This document shows positions 24,171 through 36,912 of a stretch of 64,000 bases of DNA, piece after piece. Within the stretch, counting starts at the first letter, position 1. Each line of letters begins with the position of its first letter. The stretch comes from Brachionus manjavacas (taxonomy: Eukaryota; Rotifera; Eurotatoria; Ploima; Brachionidae), in assembly GCA_019054805.1 (NCBI GenBank), contig JAHQIY010000001.1:4912501-4976500 (forward strand), read 5' to 3'. Position numbers and translations under genes: made by a program. The notes beneath the pieces were generated by a model. The model was not told the DNA's origin, ran no database searches, and saw only the letters and a program-made list of their open reading frames with translations.

Positions 24171-27100
24171 ATGCTGCCTGCTAAAACACCTGGCTGGGAG
24201 TTGCGAGTAACTGTGACCGAGTTCGACGTAGTCGAACAAAGTTTGCTAGTCAGTGGCGAAACGCACATTGGTGGTGTTATCGTTCAGCTAATTGACAAAT
24301 TGAGCAGCATTCGCAATGACTGGTCTGATTTTGCTTTATGGTGGCCAGACAAAAGCAAATGGCTGAACAGGAACAAGCTTACATTGGACCAATATGGTGT
24401 CCAGGCCGATGCATTGCTTCACTTCACACGCATTCACAAATATGTGCGCGTAAGCCTGCCTGATTTACAGGTTGTCGATTTGAGTGTGGACTTTTCGGCG
24501 AATGTTTTTCACGTGACCAAGCAAGTGTGCAAAGAGCTTGGCATGCGCCATGCGGAAGAAATGTCCTTGTTGAAGTGTTCGAGTCAGAGCAGAGGCAAAC
24601 TCAATCGAAAGATGGACGAAGTGGCCAAGTCGAAAGAAACAGGATCAATATCCAGCGGTACATCTACTTTGAATTGCTCGAACAACTCTTCGTTCACGCG
24701 AAACAAGTCACGTGAGCAAAGAGAAAAGTCGCTGAGTCTGTCTGGAAATGACAGCTTTGGTCATAGTGATGTTGATTTGGGCAGTTTGTCCTACAGTCCC
24801 ATTATTTGTGCCCATGACTATTTGATTAATAATACGGCTAGATACAAGAGTATATTTGACAAGACTAAAGTAAATAGTCGATGGCTGGACTCGTCTAAAT
24901 CGCTGATGGAACAAAATATAAAAGAAAATGATATTGTTTTTTTGAAATTTAAGTATTTTGCTTTTTTTGATTTGAATTTAAAAAATGATGTGATCCGAAT
25001 TAATCAAATATATGAACAAGCAAAATGGGCAATACTCACCGAAGAAATTGACTGCACTGAACAGGAGCTCATCAACTTTGCTGCCTTACAGGTATTTTTT
25101 TAAATAACAAGTTTTTCTTCAAATTGTTATTTATTCCAAGCTAATTTAAATAAAAAAAGAAAATTTAATTAAATTTCGAACCGATTCAAAAACAAATGTA
25201 AATTTTTGAAGTGTCCTTAATGTATCTTTGGATAATTTTAGAAAGTCTTGAACAATACATTAAGAATACATTTAGCAATCGATCTTTATCGATATTTAAT
25301 AATCAGTTTTTTAGAGAATTAACTCCTTAAGATTAATTTTATTAAATTAACTCGTATTAATTTTTACTTTATTTTACTTTAGACATATAACAAAATTTCT
25401 GGAAAATTTTAATCACCTATATAATGCTAAAATAGATGATTAAAAATAAATATTTTGTTTGTTTTTATTGCTTTCAATTGATTAAATTTCATGAATTAAG
25501 TATGATTAAACATTGTTAAAAATAGAGTTTTTTGTTAAAAGTTTATTTTATGATGGAGGAATTTGAATATGAGATTTAAAATTTACTCAAAATCACATTT
25601 GACATTTCACTAAAGAAGTAACAAATTAATTTTAAATAGAATTGTACTGTGAAAAAATATAAAAATACAAAATGAATAGATTACAATAAAGAAGCGATAA
25701 AATACTTTTATAAAAATTTTAACGAAATCGGAAAAAATCTAATTTTAGAAAATTAAAATAACGCTCACAATTGACATTTTATATTTTGTCAGTCTTCCGG
25801 GTGAATGAGTCACTTAATTTACAAAATATTATAATATATTCTTAATACTCTTGATCACAGGGCGAATAGTCATTAAGAAATTGAATTAATTAAAATTTAG
25901 CCACTTTTGATGTTTTTAAACTATTAAATTTACTTTGCTAACTTTTTAATATTGGTGAGAATTAAAAACATTGGTCAAATGGTTCCTATCATTATATTAA
26001 ATTTCAAATTTTCCAATAGCTTTTTTCCAATCTTTTTCAAATTCAAAAAATAAATTCATTTATTCTCAATTTTCTTTACTTTATTATTATGAAAATAATA
26101 ATTTTTCTCTCTTAAAATTATTTTGATACATGCGTTTATTTGTATAAACAGAAATTTATTATTGTTTTTAAATTGTTAGATTTTTTGGCTAAATAAACTC
26201 AAATTTTCATGATCATTCTCAAAAAATTATGTAAAAAAACAAGATTTTTAATTTTTAAAATTTAATTAGGAAATTGAATTCAGAGACATATTTTCATGTG
26301 TATCAAACCATCTAAAACCATTTAAAATTTTGCTTTTTTAGTTGAAAGTTTGTTCTTTTTTTAGTTGTATCTTTTGGAGACCTATACAGTTTTTTCTCTT
26401 TTGAATTATTTTTTACACTACATTGATAGTACTATTTCTAAAAAAATTAGCACTTAAAGAAATGTTATTCAATAATTGACCATATTTTGAATATTGAAAG
26501 AGCTCTACAGATGTCTTAATGAAATATAGGGATTTGGACCAGATGTCATTTGCAGAAATTATTCGTATAAGTTACCTTAATTTCTTTTAAAAAGATTTTT
26601 AAAAGGACCCGATCTCTAATCAAAGATGTTAAGATTTAATTTATTAAAGTATATAAAGGACATTCTGTGGCAAAAAGCCAGAAAGGTTAGAAAGTACGAA
26701 AGTACGTCATTTTATAATATTTTAAGGATATGCTTTCTTTAAGAGAGTATATATCTCTATTATCGATTCCAATAAATTTCATTTAAAATTTCAATTTTTT
26801 ATCAAATAAATTTATAAATCATAAGCTTAGAAACACTTTTTAAAATTTTTTATAAATTCAATGCTGCAAAAGATTATTCATTTAAATTAAAAATTAAATT
26901 AAAAAATTAATCCTTTAAAAGCTTCAAATACAATTGCAAACGCGAACCTTGAATGGAAGATCACCTGGAGAATTAAACCGGTTCTCATCCCATGATAGCA
27001 CTTTGAGTAAAACAACATTTTATCCAAATAATCCTCTTCTGATCGAAGATGTTGAATATTCAAAAGCAAAAGAAAAAACAGACCTGGTTGACGAAGAGGA

Positions 27101-29280
27101 CGATATTGACACAGCATTGAGTAAGCTAGAAAAATCACTCGATATTGTAGATAGTGCTAGAACCCCACTAGAACCTAACAGAGCAGTTCAATCGAACAAT
27201 CAATTACAAGAAACCCTTTTACTGATGAAACAACAAAAATATACTTTCAAAAAATTTCGTCCATTCTATTTCATACTAGACGACAATCATTACTTGAGCT
27301 ATTTTAAGTCTAAAGAAGAAGCGAGCGGAAAACCTTTGGACAAAATTGGTCTAAAATGCTGTGAAGTAGTGCCCGATGTCAATTTATCGCATCGAAGGTT
27401 CGGTATAACTTTGAAGGTGCCTTCCCCCGAAGGTGTAAATGAACTTTTTATTCGATGTGAAACCGAGCAGTCATATGCCAACTGGATGAGTGCATTTAAG
27501 CTTGCTTCTAAAGGAAAACCTCTGTCTGATTTATCCTATTCACTCGAAATAAAATCCATTCTTAATTTACTTAACATGCAACAAACCAAAAATTTCAAAA
27601 GTTCTAGTGCTCATCTAAACACTGTAAATAATTCTATCGATCAAATAGATAATGCTGAATCAGACCCTAACGAAGTTCAGGCAACCAATCTACTTCCCAT
27701 TCGAATTGTCAAGAAATTCAAACTAAAACAGGTATCTGAAAAATTTATTTCAATTCAAAAAAAAAATATTTTATTTATTATTTAATTCAGTCTAAAAAGA
27801 CTTTAGCATCAATAAAAAATTAAACCTATGTTTATTTCAGATTTTGAGGAATATTTAAATTCAAAGAAAAAAGCTATGCTTATATTTTTGTACAAGTCAC
27901 ATAAATTTTTAATTAAATTTCAAAAATGCAAAATTTTGTAGTTCACAAGTTTTACAGATGACTATTCTTTTTCTAACATGTTAAAATATAGCTTTAAAGG
28001 CTTCAATAAATCAAAATGCACATTGTTATTAGGAATTTTACTTTCCCATTCACAAAGAAAAATTTAACTATTACTATTTTAATTTTTGGTCAAGAAATCT
28101 TTTGAGTTACTTAAAGTTCCAAATCAAAGTTAAAAGTTAATGACATCGACTTAAACTAAGATGATGACTAAAAGTCACATTTAAGAATTTTTTAAAATTA
28201 CTTATTAATTTCTTAATTTTATCACAAAAAAATATAGAAAATTCATTTGTAGATATCGGTCTTTGTTTTCATTTTTTAATAAAATAATTAACCAAAACCA
28301 CCTGTAATGTAATCAAACTATTTAAATAAACACAATAGTTTTTAAATTTATATGTTTATCAATATCCAGAAATTAGTACTTTTGTTTTAAAAATATAATT
28401 AAAATTTCAATTTATTAAATAAAATTAAAAATTTAAGTCTAAGATAAAGTTAATGTATTAAAATAATGATGGTTAACATAATTTTTGTGAAACCAGATGA
28501 ATGCAAAATGTTTTAATGAATGGGCTTAGGTAATTTATCTATTAAAAATTTGTAAAGTCTTTTTTAAATTGATCAAAATTGGAATTTTTCTTTTTATCAA
28601 AATGTTTTTGATAAAACAAACTAATTACAGCTATAATTGACTCTATATGGTTCAGAATCTGAGATAAAAATTAAAAAAAATTATTTAACTAATTTTTACA
28701 TTGAATTTGATCCTAATTAAATCAATTTTTAATCTGAAATTTTAGTCTAAAAAATAATAATTTTATTCTATTTTAGCTAAATGATCGGATACTTGGTGCA
28801 TATTCAACAATAAGCGATTTGGATATAAATGAATCAAAATGGAGATATATAAAAGAATGGCAAGCATTGCCTTCATATGGAATAACATATTTCTCTGTAA
28901 AAATAAAAGGCTCTAGATTTAAAGAAGTATTATTTTTGTTTATTTTAAGAAATTAAAAAATTTACATTGAAAAAATAAAGGAAGTCATTGGTGTTGCGAG
29001 CAATCGATTGATGAGGATAAGTCCCGAGGGCGAAGCATTAAAAAGTTGGCGATTTAATTCTATAAAGTCGTGGAATGTAAACTGGGACATAAAACAGTTT
29101 GATATTGTTTTCGATGATGGTGAGCTTACTTTTTTGTGTTTGAATTGCGAGGCACGAATTCTGAATGAATTTATTGGTGGATACATCTATTTGTCTCTGC
29201 GTCAAGTTCCAAAACCTGATGGTACTACTTCATCTGCTATTGATGAAGAAATGTTCTTTAAATTAACAGAAAAGCGTTAG
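24171..29280 (+). CDS. FERMT: kindlin (fermitin family homologue)
   Basis: Cytoplasmic co-activator of integrins at adhesion sites. Four exons join in frame: 24171-25091, 26922-27731, 28777-28926 and 28981-29280, giving 726 residues (human kindlin-2 680). Order: F0 (WELRVTVTEF, FALWWPDKSKWL); F1 with a long Ser-rich insert (about residues 140-200); F2 interrupted by a PH domain (LKCCEVVPDVNLSHRRFG, LFIRCETEQSYANWM); and F3 (SNRLMRI, WRFNSIKSWNVNWDIK, LNEFIGGYIYLSLR, ending EEMFFKLTEKR). The F3 integrin-contact QW pair of vertebrate kindlins is SW here. Intron 1 is 1.8 kb and intron 2 1.0 kb; intron 3 is 54 nt. The start is the first ATG after a possible leader acceptor and gives the conserved N-terminus. 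Single-copy in invertebrates, so the symbol is generic. Confidence 0.94.
26658..26755. repeat. foldback-family fragment, copy 2 (kindlin intron 1)
   Basis: Resembles 22061-22170 in order and content: ACATTCT, AAAAAGCCAGAAAGG versus AAAAAGTCAGAAAGG, ACGTC, TAATATT, then AGAGAGTATAT. Only the right half is recognisable. It lies in intron 1 of the kindlin gene. Confidence 0.4.
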
Positions 29281-31509
29281 TTTGCCTATTTGATTTTTAT
29301 TTTTGTAAATATTGAATGATTTGATTTTTTTAATTTTTTTAATAATAAAATCCGAAACCGAAAAATCTTTAAATGATTCAAAAATTAATTGCTTTTTTTG
29401 AAATTGTCTTTTTTTTAATTAGTAATCCTAGCTCAAACTTAAAAAATTAAAATAAGTATTTGAACAGCTTTCCTCCATTTAATGCCATTCTCACTTACTA
29501 TTTACCCAATTTACTCTCTTTGCTAATATTTTAGAATATTTTTATGATATCATTGCCCGGTATCCGACCATTTTTATATTGGCCTTTAAAGAGCAGGTTG
29601 ACATATTAAATCATAAATTGCTTTATTTCCTTGAAAAATAAAGGCACCATTTAAAAGAAATCAACCGTAGCTGTGATTACTCTATACAAAGAATCATGAA
29701 TTTCAGTAAAAAAAGATAAACTATTATATATTTTTTTTTTTAATATTTCTGATGTCAAGATAGAATATTTTATTTATTATTCAAAATTTTTTTAATTTAC
29801 GACGTTTTATCAATTTGCGTGTTCTAGAAAAAGATTTTCTGTGTTAGAAATTAAGAATATTAGTACAAATTTATAAAATTAATGATTATTACTTAAAAAT
29901 AAACTCAAATTTTGCGTTAATTTCTACCCTTTATAATGTCTAAGAAATTTAGAACAAAATATTATTAATAATTATAAAATGTTTTATTTCTCCTTAAATT
30001 CAGAAAGATTTTTTAAATCTCCGTTAGTAACCTTTAGTTAATTTTTTTTATTTTTTAATTGTATTGTTTTTTTTAATTAGCGAATTAATACTTGTTTCAA
30101 AGAATAATAGGATTTTATCGGATTAAGTCATAATATCTTTACATTTGGGAATAACTAAAAATTTTTCTTTAAAAAGATTCAAAAAGCATATAATCATTCC
30201 AATTTGCCATTAATTTTCCTAGTAATCGGCTTAAAAGGAAATTTGAATTATAATAAAGGAATTCATTTTTTAAAATTTAAAAAATCGATTAATTTAAAGT
30301 GCAGATTTATTTTTTTTAAATAGGAATATATTTATTAATTTTTTATAATACGTCAATTTTCTTCAAATCTGATAAATGTTAGTTATATTTATTTTTAAGT
30401 TATGTTGTTAATTTTCAAATTTCATATTAATAATTTATTTTTTTTTCATTTATGAAACATGACAAACATATAGAAAAATAATAAAATTTTCATTAATAAT
30501 TAAATATTTTTGTAAACTTTTTTTTCTTCAAAACTTATTCTATTCTATCAATCGTATATGGAATATTTTATTGAATTAAAAAATGATAATTTAGGATTAA
30601 TCATAATTTTTTGAAAAAATATGAATCGATAATCAGAAGTTTTTGAAATTTTGCTAAAATTTTCATTAGTTTCCTATTTTTTGGATTTATTATAAAAAAC
30701 AGAATGTCTAGAAAAAAATTTATAATCGCTAATCGGGTTAAAATTAAGACTTGTTGCTACAAAATGCAGACAATGCGCTTATCTAAATAAGAAACTATTG
30801 TGAACTTTTGAAAATTTTTTTTAAATTAAAAATACATCCCTAGAGAATCGTTCTTTTTTGATTAAATGCTTAATGAGGTATTTTAAAAAATTATTTACTT
30901 AATAGCAAAAACTCTCTTCTATGAACTGAGGATGCGCGATTCCAGCTTCTTGTTAATTAAACTGTAAAAATTACACTACATTACAATTAGGTTTTGTTTC
31001 CATTGTCTATCAAAGGTATTTATTGAAAATCTATTACTGAAAAATTTTGTTTTGTATTTTGTAGATGACAGATTAAAAAAATAAAAATTACAATTTAAGT
31101 AAAAAAAATTAAATTAAAAAAGTAAAATTGTAAACTTTTTTCCGATAAAAAAATTTAAAATTAGATTGACAATTTATAATATCATTAATGATAATTTTAA
31201 TTTGTTAAAAATAAATTTATTTGTATTTGTCGATTAATTTTTAATTAAAAAATACAGTCAATATTAGTCAATATAGGAAAAAAAATCATGTGGAGTACAT
31301 AAAATTAATCTTTTATTCTCTAAATTTTTATTAATTAAAAATCAAATAAAGAGTTTTATTAAAAATTTATGAAAAAATAAATTGTATTCCAAAAAGTTTA
31401 TTAAAAATGCATAAAAAAACAAAATATCAAATTTTGCACCGAAATTACAGCATCATATGAATAATGTCAATCCAAGACAAATTAAGATCAAATAAATTAT
31501 AAATATTTT
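29281..31509. other. intergenic between convergent kindlin and coiled-coil genes
   Basis: About 2.2 kb of very AT-rich DNA between two convergent genes. No RNA gene, repeat array or coding stretch could be supported. Confidence 0.55.
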
Positions 31510-33121
31510 CTAGCTATTTTCTGGTTGTTTATATTTATTCAACATTTCATTTAATTTTTCATCAGCCTCTCTTTTACTCGAGTCCAAGTGTCGGTTCCAG
31601 TCATCTTTCTGCTGAAAGTACTGCTTTTTAATCTCTTCGACATCACCTAAAATTTGGTCTTTAGACGGTGGTGGCGGCAAATCAAGATTGTTAATTGGTT
31701 TTTCAATAATCTCGTGGCCTGAATTGTTGCTTCCAGTCTTGAACGGATCATTCAACAGTGCGTCCAAATTATCCTTCTTATCATTTTTGCTATCTAGACA
31801 AAAAAATTCTGATTAAAACAAAAAAAAATTTTTTGAATAAATAAATTACCATAAAGATTGATTGTGATATTTTTACCAGTTTTTTCTTTTATCTTTTCTT
31901 GTAATAAGCGTATCCTTTCCATTTTGAGCTCTCTCGACTTCTGGTCATAGTCGATTTTCACTCTTGAATAGTCGACCACTAGACTGTCTTTTATTACCTT
32001 TGTTTTAAATTAAAACTAAGAAAATTTTTTTCGGAATTTTTTCATCTACTTGATCGAACCATTGGTACAGAGCGGCGCATCTTTGTCTAAGCACTTGTAT
32101 TATATTGAGTGCGTATCTTTGTCTTTGTGCTGTCTGCATGTCTTGATAGGTGCCGGCTGCAAGACCCTGTAAAGTCTTCAAGTCTTCGTCAGTGCAGTAC
32201 GGCAGAGTGATGTTCTTCAAATAGGTCTTAGTATTGATCAAATTTTGATTAGCTGCCACCAGATTGTTTCGCACCTCAGTCGCAAAAATAACCTTTTCCG
32301 GATTACTTAAATGATTTTTTTCAAAAATTTTCTTAAATTAAACAATTTTTTTACTTGACATCTAATCTCATCATTTCTGACCATTTTTGCTCACATGTTT
32401 GAATTTGGTTGTAAGCATAGACTAGCAAAAATCGGGCATTGCTCCATTTGTGCAATGCTTGTCTCAATTGATCCTTGGAATCAGTGAGTCGTTTGACCTC
32501 TTTTTCCAGCTGGTTTTCCAAATCACTTCCAAAGTCTCCGTCAAAAGTTGAATCTTTGAAAAAAAAATCAAAACAAAAAAAAACTTTTGTCTTTTTCTTA
32601 CATAAAATGCTCATTTGTTCATTGTATAATTCTATAGCTTTTTGATTTTCTTTCTTGTAATTCTCGAGCTTTTGTCTGCCCAGCTCGTACTGTGCAGTTA
32701 TTGACTTGAGCTCAGTGGCAGATATTTCCAGCAAGTTCAATGCTTGTAAATATTCGTGCTGCTCTTTGGATATCGCTTGGTTGTGGGCCTGTTTGGAGCG
32801 AAAAAAGTTTTGTACAGTTGGCTGAGATATGTTCTCGAAGTCTTGTCTTTCTTTGTTGGTTTGTTCGGTAAGTACTTTGTGATTTATTTCAGCTTGACGT
32901 TTGTTCTTCTCCAAAACTTCGAACTCCTCTTCGGCCATTTTCAGTCCTTGGAATACACCATTGGCGTCATGTTTCTCAATCTCGGCCTGGATCTCGATGA
33001 ATCGGTTTAGAACATTGTCGTCAATTTTTTTTTCCATGGAATTTTGATTGTTGAGCCTGGCGCTAAGCTTGGCACTAGCTGCTCTGGCACTTGAAATTCT
33101 CGACGATGGTCGCTCGCTCAT
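31510..33121 (-). CDS. conserved coiled-coil protein of unknown function
   Basis: Five exons join in frame: 33121-32602, 32553-32355, 32305-32050, 31997-31850 and 31793-31510, giving 468 residues. All introns are 44-56 nt. The N-terminal 35 residues are Ser/Ala/Arg-rich (SERPSSRISSARAASAK). Then comes a long, highly charged helical region with coiled-coil character (about 35-240). A more conserved globular part follows, with SNARFLLVYAYNQ, EVRNNLVAANQNL, LPYCTDEDLKTL, RQRCAALYQWFDQVI and ERIRLLQEKIKEKTGKNI. The C-terminus is Pro- and Lys-rich. The conserved blocks seem familiar from uncharacterised invertebrate proteins, but I cannot name a family or function. No signal peptide or membrane segment. 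The ATG has a clean upstream context and begins the only long frame. Confidence 0.85.
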
Positions 33122-36100
33122 TTTTCAAATCTATTAAAAAATGTAATTTAAAAATAAAAAGCAAAAATTTTAAAATTTTAATATTTATTTGTAAAAGTTT
33201 CCAAGGATACTAGTGACGAAGTTTCTTGCAAACTTCAAATTATGCAAGCTACCAATGTGGTGCGCAATCAATTACTGATCTTGAAAGCCAAATTTTTTCA
33301 TAATACGTATTTTAGTATCATTTAATGTATCAGAAAGGTTTTACAAAACTTAAACGTGATTTCATTAGGTAAAAAGTTTCCATGGTGCACAGCTATTCTC
33401 CACCCGATCCATAATTTATATTTTTATCAAGATCGATTTTTCTTTGGGATTATTATTCTTACAGCATGCAAGTTCGGTAAGTCTTCATAATTATTTGAAA
33501 AGTTTAAATCCGGAAATCAATTAAAATAAAGTGACTGTTAAGACTTAATCGATTAGCCTATTGGCATAAGAATTTCCCGCGAGCATAGCATTCATTCTAC
33601 AAACCAAAGTTTTATCTCCGCGGAATTGTTTTCTTTTGAATAAAAATTAATTACCAACACACAAAAATCGATTTGATTCAAAAAATTTATTAAATTTAGC
33701 TCTCAACTTTTCAAAAAAAGATCTAAATTGTGTAATTTAATAAACAAAAAAATTTTTTAACACAATTAAACTACTTCCACTTTCTATTTCTTTAAAAAAA
33801 ATACTTTAAAAAAAATGTTTAGTGCTATGAACCGGATTTAAGATAATAATTTTATTAAATGTTTATTAAAATTCTTTTATTTAAATAATTATTGAATATT
33901 GTTAAGAAAATTCGCAGAAGAGTTAACCGCTTATTTTACTCACATCATTCCTAGCCAGAATCATATCTTTAGTGCCCTTTTTAATGTTTAGTTTATATTA
34001 TTCCTTGTCACTTACACAAATGATAGACATGGCAAATTTATTTTTACAGGTGTCTTGTTTTTATAATATTCTAAGCTAAAATTAAATTATTTTTTCAAAC
34101 AACACATTGAGAAAAAAACGAAATCCTAAAAACAAAATTATCAAGAAAATTGCGAGCTTTATATTTGGTTACTAGAAAAATTTATTTTTAATCTCTATTT
34201 TTAATGATTGCTACATTATTTCTAAATTTGGATTAAAAAATTCAAACAGAATTAAGTTCCTCAAACTTTTAAAAATTTTGTGTATTTTTTTTAATTTGAT
34301 CAATTGTTCGAATCTAAAACAAAAAATGCAGAATATTTGAACAAAATTTAAATACAGGTGAAAAATTGTCGAATTCTGTTGACAGCGTCTTAAGTCAATT
34401 GAACCAAGTGCTCAATTTGTTGATTGAGATCTCTCTTGAGAAGTGAAAGCAAAAAACCAATAACTTAGATTAAATTTCAAGAATAATCAGCTTATGAGAT
34501 ATTATCTTTCTTGTTGTCTCAATCAAACTGCTTCATGTACATCAAGCTGAAAATTTTACCACTGGCTGCGGCCAACTTAGCTACCGAAGTTTTATTCGAA
34601 TGAAATTTTTTTCAGTGCATAAAAGGATGCTCTTAGCGCTGAAAGCAATTTAATTTTTGATCAATGTTTGCGTGACAAAATTAATTCAGTCGCTGAAATA
34701 TTGACTTAAATTTCAATAAAAATTCCAAATTTGATTATCGAATTAGCTTGCTTACTCAAATTTTAAAAATTAAATTCTTCATTAAATAAATAATAAATAA
34801 AAATTTTAAATTAAACTTTTAATTAATTGACTGACTAGAAACACTCTGTCATTTTAAATAAAAATTGTTGATTATCTTATTTAATAATATTTATATAATT
34901 CAAACTGACATAATTAAGGGCGCAAATAGACCATGTTGCCCATTTTATTTCTAAAATTCCCATTAAAAAAATCGATTTTTTTTTAAATTTATGAACTTTA
35001 TCGGATACGTGGATTTTAGGCTCAATTTGTCTTCAAAGATTTCATACACGATTTTAAATTTTTATGACATATACTTAATTAAAGCTAATTGAGTCGATAA
35101 AATACAATCGATTAACAAAATTATTTATTCCACACATATATTTCCTGTTTACCTTACTCAAGATTAAAAATTTGTGTAGGTGATTACTTCAAAAAGTCTG
35201 TTAAGAAGGGAAATACAAAACCTAACATTTATTACTTTTAAACCTAAAATATTTTCGGGATGCAAATTTTTGTAAATGGTAGTAAATAGACTTATTAGAC
35301 ATCTTTAATTAAGTAAAAAACCTTTAAAAAAAAAACAAAAATTTTTGTGAATATTTTAAAATTGAAAATTTCAAAAAAATTGTTTTAACTCTTGGGAAAA
35401 AAAAATTGATTTTATGTCTTAATTTATGTATGTTTAAATTTTCTAATTGATCAAAAAATACTAAATCAACAATCGACTAATTGAAAACTTGATGATTTTC
35501 TTGGCAAGCTTTTAAGAATATCTGAAATTTTTTTTTATTAATTAGTAATTTAATTAAAATTTGAAATTGGAAAAAATTCTTAAAAATATCAAAGTAAAAG
35601 AATATTAAATTCATTTTTAAATGTATATTAAATTTCTAAATGCTTTTATTTTAAAATTGACTCTAGGTGTCCGTAAATTATTGTTTATTTTGAAATATGA
35701 TATTCAAAAAATATTTGGTGTCATAATTAGAAGCGAAAAAAGACAAAAGAATTTGTCCGGAAGACAATTTTCAACAAAGGAAGAAAAATTATTTTTTAGA
35801 TATTAATAGTTATCAATGGATAAGGTAATTAATTACTTGTATTTTTATTTTTGAATTTATTTTAAAAATTTTTTCATTATCAATGTCAGCCGATTATTTT
35901 TGTCTTTTAAAAAGAATTATTTATTTTAAGCTATTTTAAGTAATCGCTTTAAAATTAGTATCGATTGACAAAAGAGGAACTAAGTTATTTATCTAGTTTA
36001 TAAAAAAACCTGATTTCCCATTTTATAAATATTCATTTAGATTATTTATCAAATTATTAAAATTTCACAATCTAAAAGCCAGTGAAAATTCTATGACATT

Positions 36101-36579
36101 TCAATTGTACAAAAAAAATAATGTTAACATAAATATTTTCATTAAAATCATAAATAAAACTATTTATAATTTATAAAGCAACAAAAAAATAAAGCATAGT
36201 TTTCATAATTTAAAGTTCAGCTATGTCTCTAAAAATTCTAGTTTTTATTTTATTGATTTCAAGATGAATAAATGAAAAAGGTTAATAAGTAGAAAAATTT
36301 TAAATATTTTAATAGCTCTAAGGGTAAGTCTTTAAGATATTTAAAAAATATTTGATTTTATTAAGCAAATTATATTTTAACGATGCAAAATTAAAATTTA
36401 AAATTTATTTTGTATCTGAATTTTTCTTTAAAAATATTATAAACGAAAGTAGTTCAAATAACCATGTATGATTGTTTATTCAATAATTTGAAATAAATCT
36501 GAAAAGCTTGAATGCCCAACACATTTATTTTCATTTTTGATGAGCAATAGACAATGAACTTCATTTTTTCAAATTATAT
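33122..36579. other. intergenic, AT-rich, one GC-richer island
   Basis: Mostly empty. At about 34357-34440 a plus-strand open stretch follows a good acceptor (AAATACAG) and contains GEKLSNSVDSVLSQLNQVL and IEISLEK before a stop. At 34540-34720 a second GC-richer patch has a minus-strand reading with LLSALRASFYALKKISFE, broken by stops. Neither is recognised. They may be a dead mobile element. Confidence 0.4.
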
Positions 36580-36778
36580 CCTTGAATAAAAAGTGTCCTT
36601 TTGTGTCCTTTTTTAAGTAAGCTTTTGCATTGTTTCCTGTTATTGATTCCCTAAACCAGAGCTCCGCGCCGGACCCCGTTTTTTTATGTAACTTGTTTAT
36701 ACAAAAAACTACATAGTTCAAAACTTTGTAAAGGTAAAGTACACAAAAGGACACAAAAAAACACTTTTTATGCTAAGG
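36580..36778. mobile_element. MITE-like inverted-repeat element
   Basis: About 199 bp. The left end CCTTGAATAAAAAGTGT continues into CCTTTTGTGTCC. The right end read on the minus strand is CCTTAGCATAAAAAGTGT followed by TTTTTTTGTGTCC. The arms match with a small indel and mismatches, about 30 bp each. The interior has one GC-rich patch (CCGCGCCGG near 36664) and no convincing ORF. Target-site duplication is not evident. Confidence 0.45.
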
Positions 36779-36912
36779 AATAAAGTATTCATAAATTAAA
36801 AATAAGCTCATTATCAATCCATTTTTTTCATAAAACCAAATGAATAAATTGATTATCAACCCTTAAAATTTTTGGCAGAAAGTTTTAAGTAAGCCTTTGC
36901 ATTGTTTCCTGT
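36611..36912. repeat. 30-bp direct repeat, two copies
   Basis: TTTTAAGTAAGC followed by TTTGCATTGTTTCCTGT occurs at 36611-36640 and again at 36883-36912 with one mismatch. The first copy lies inside the inverted-repeat element, the second outside it, about 270 bp downstream. Confidence 0.6.

Noticed and set aside
35621-35806. 61-codon plus-strand frame
   Set aside because: Lys/Phe/Ile-rich composition typical of random AT-rich DNA; no recognisable motif or splice partner.
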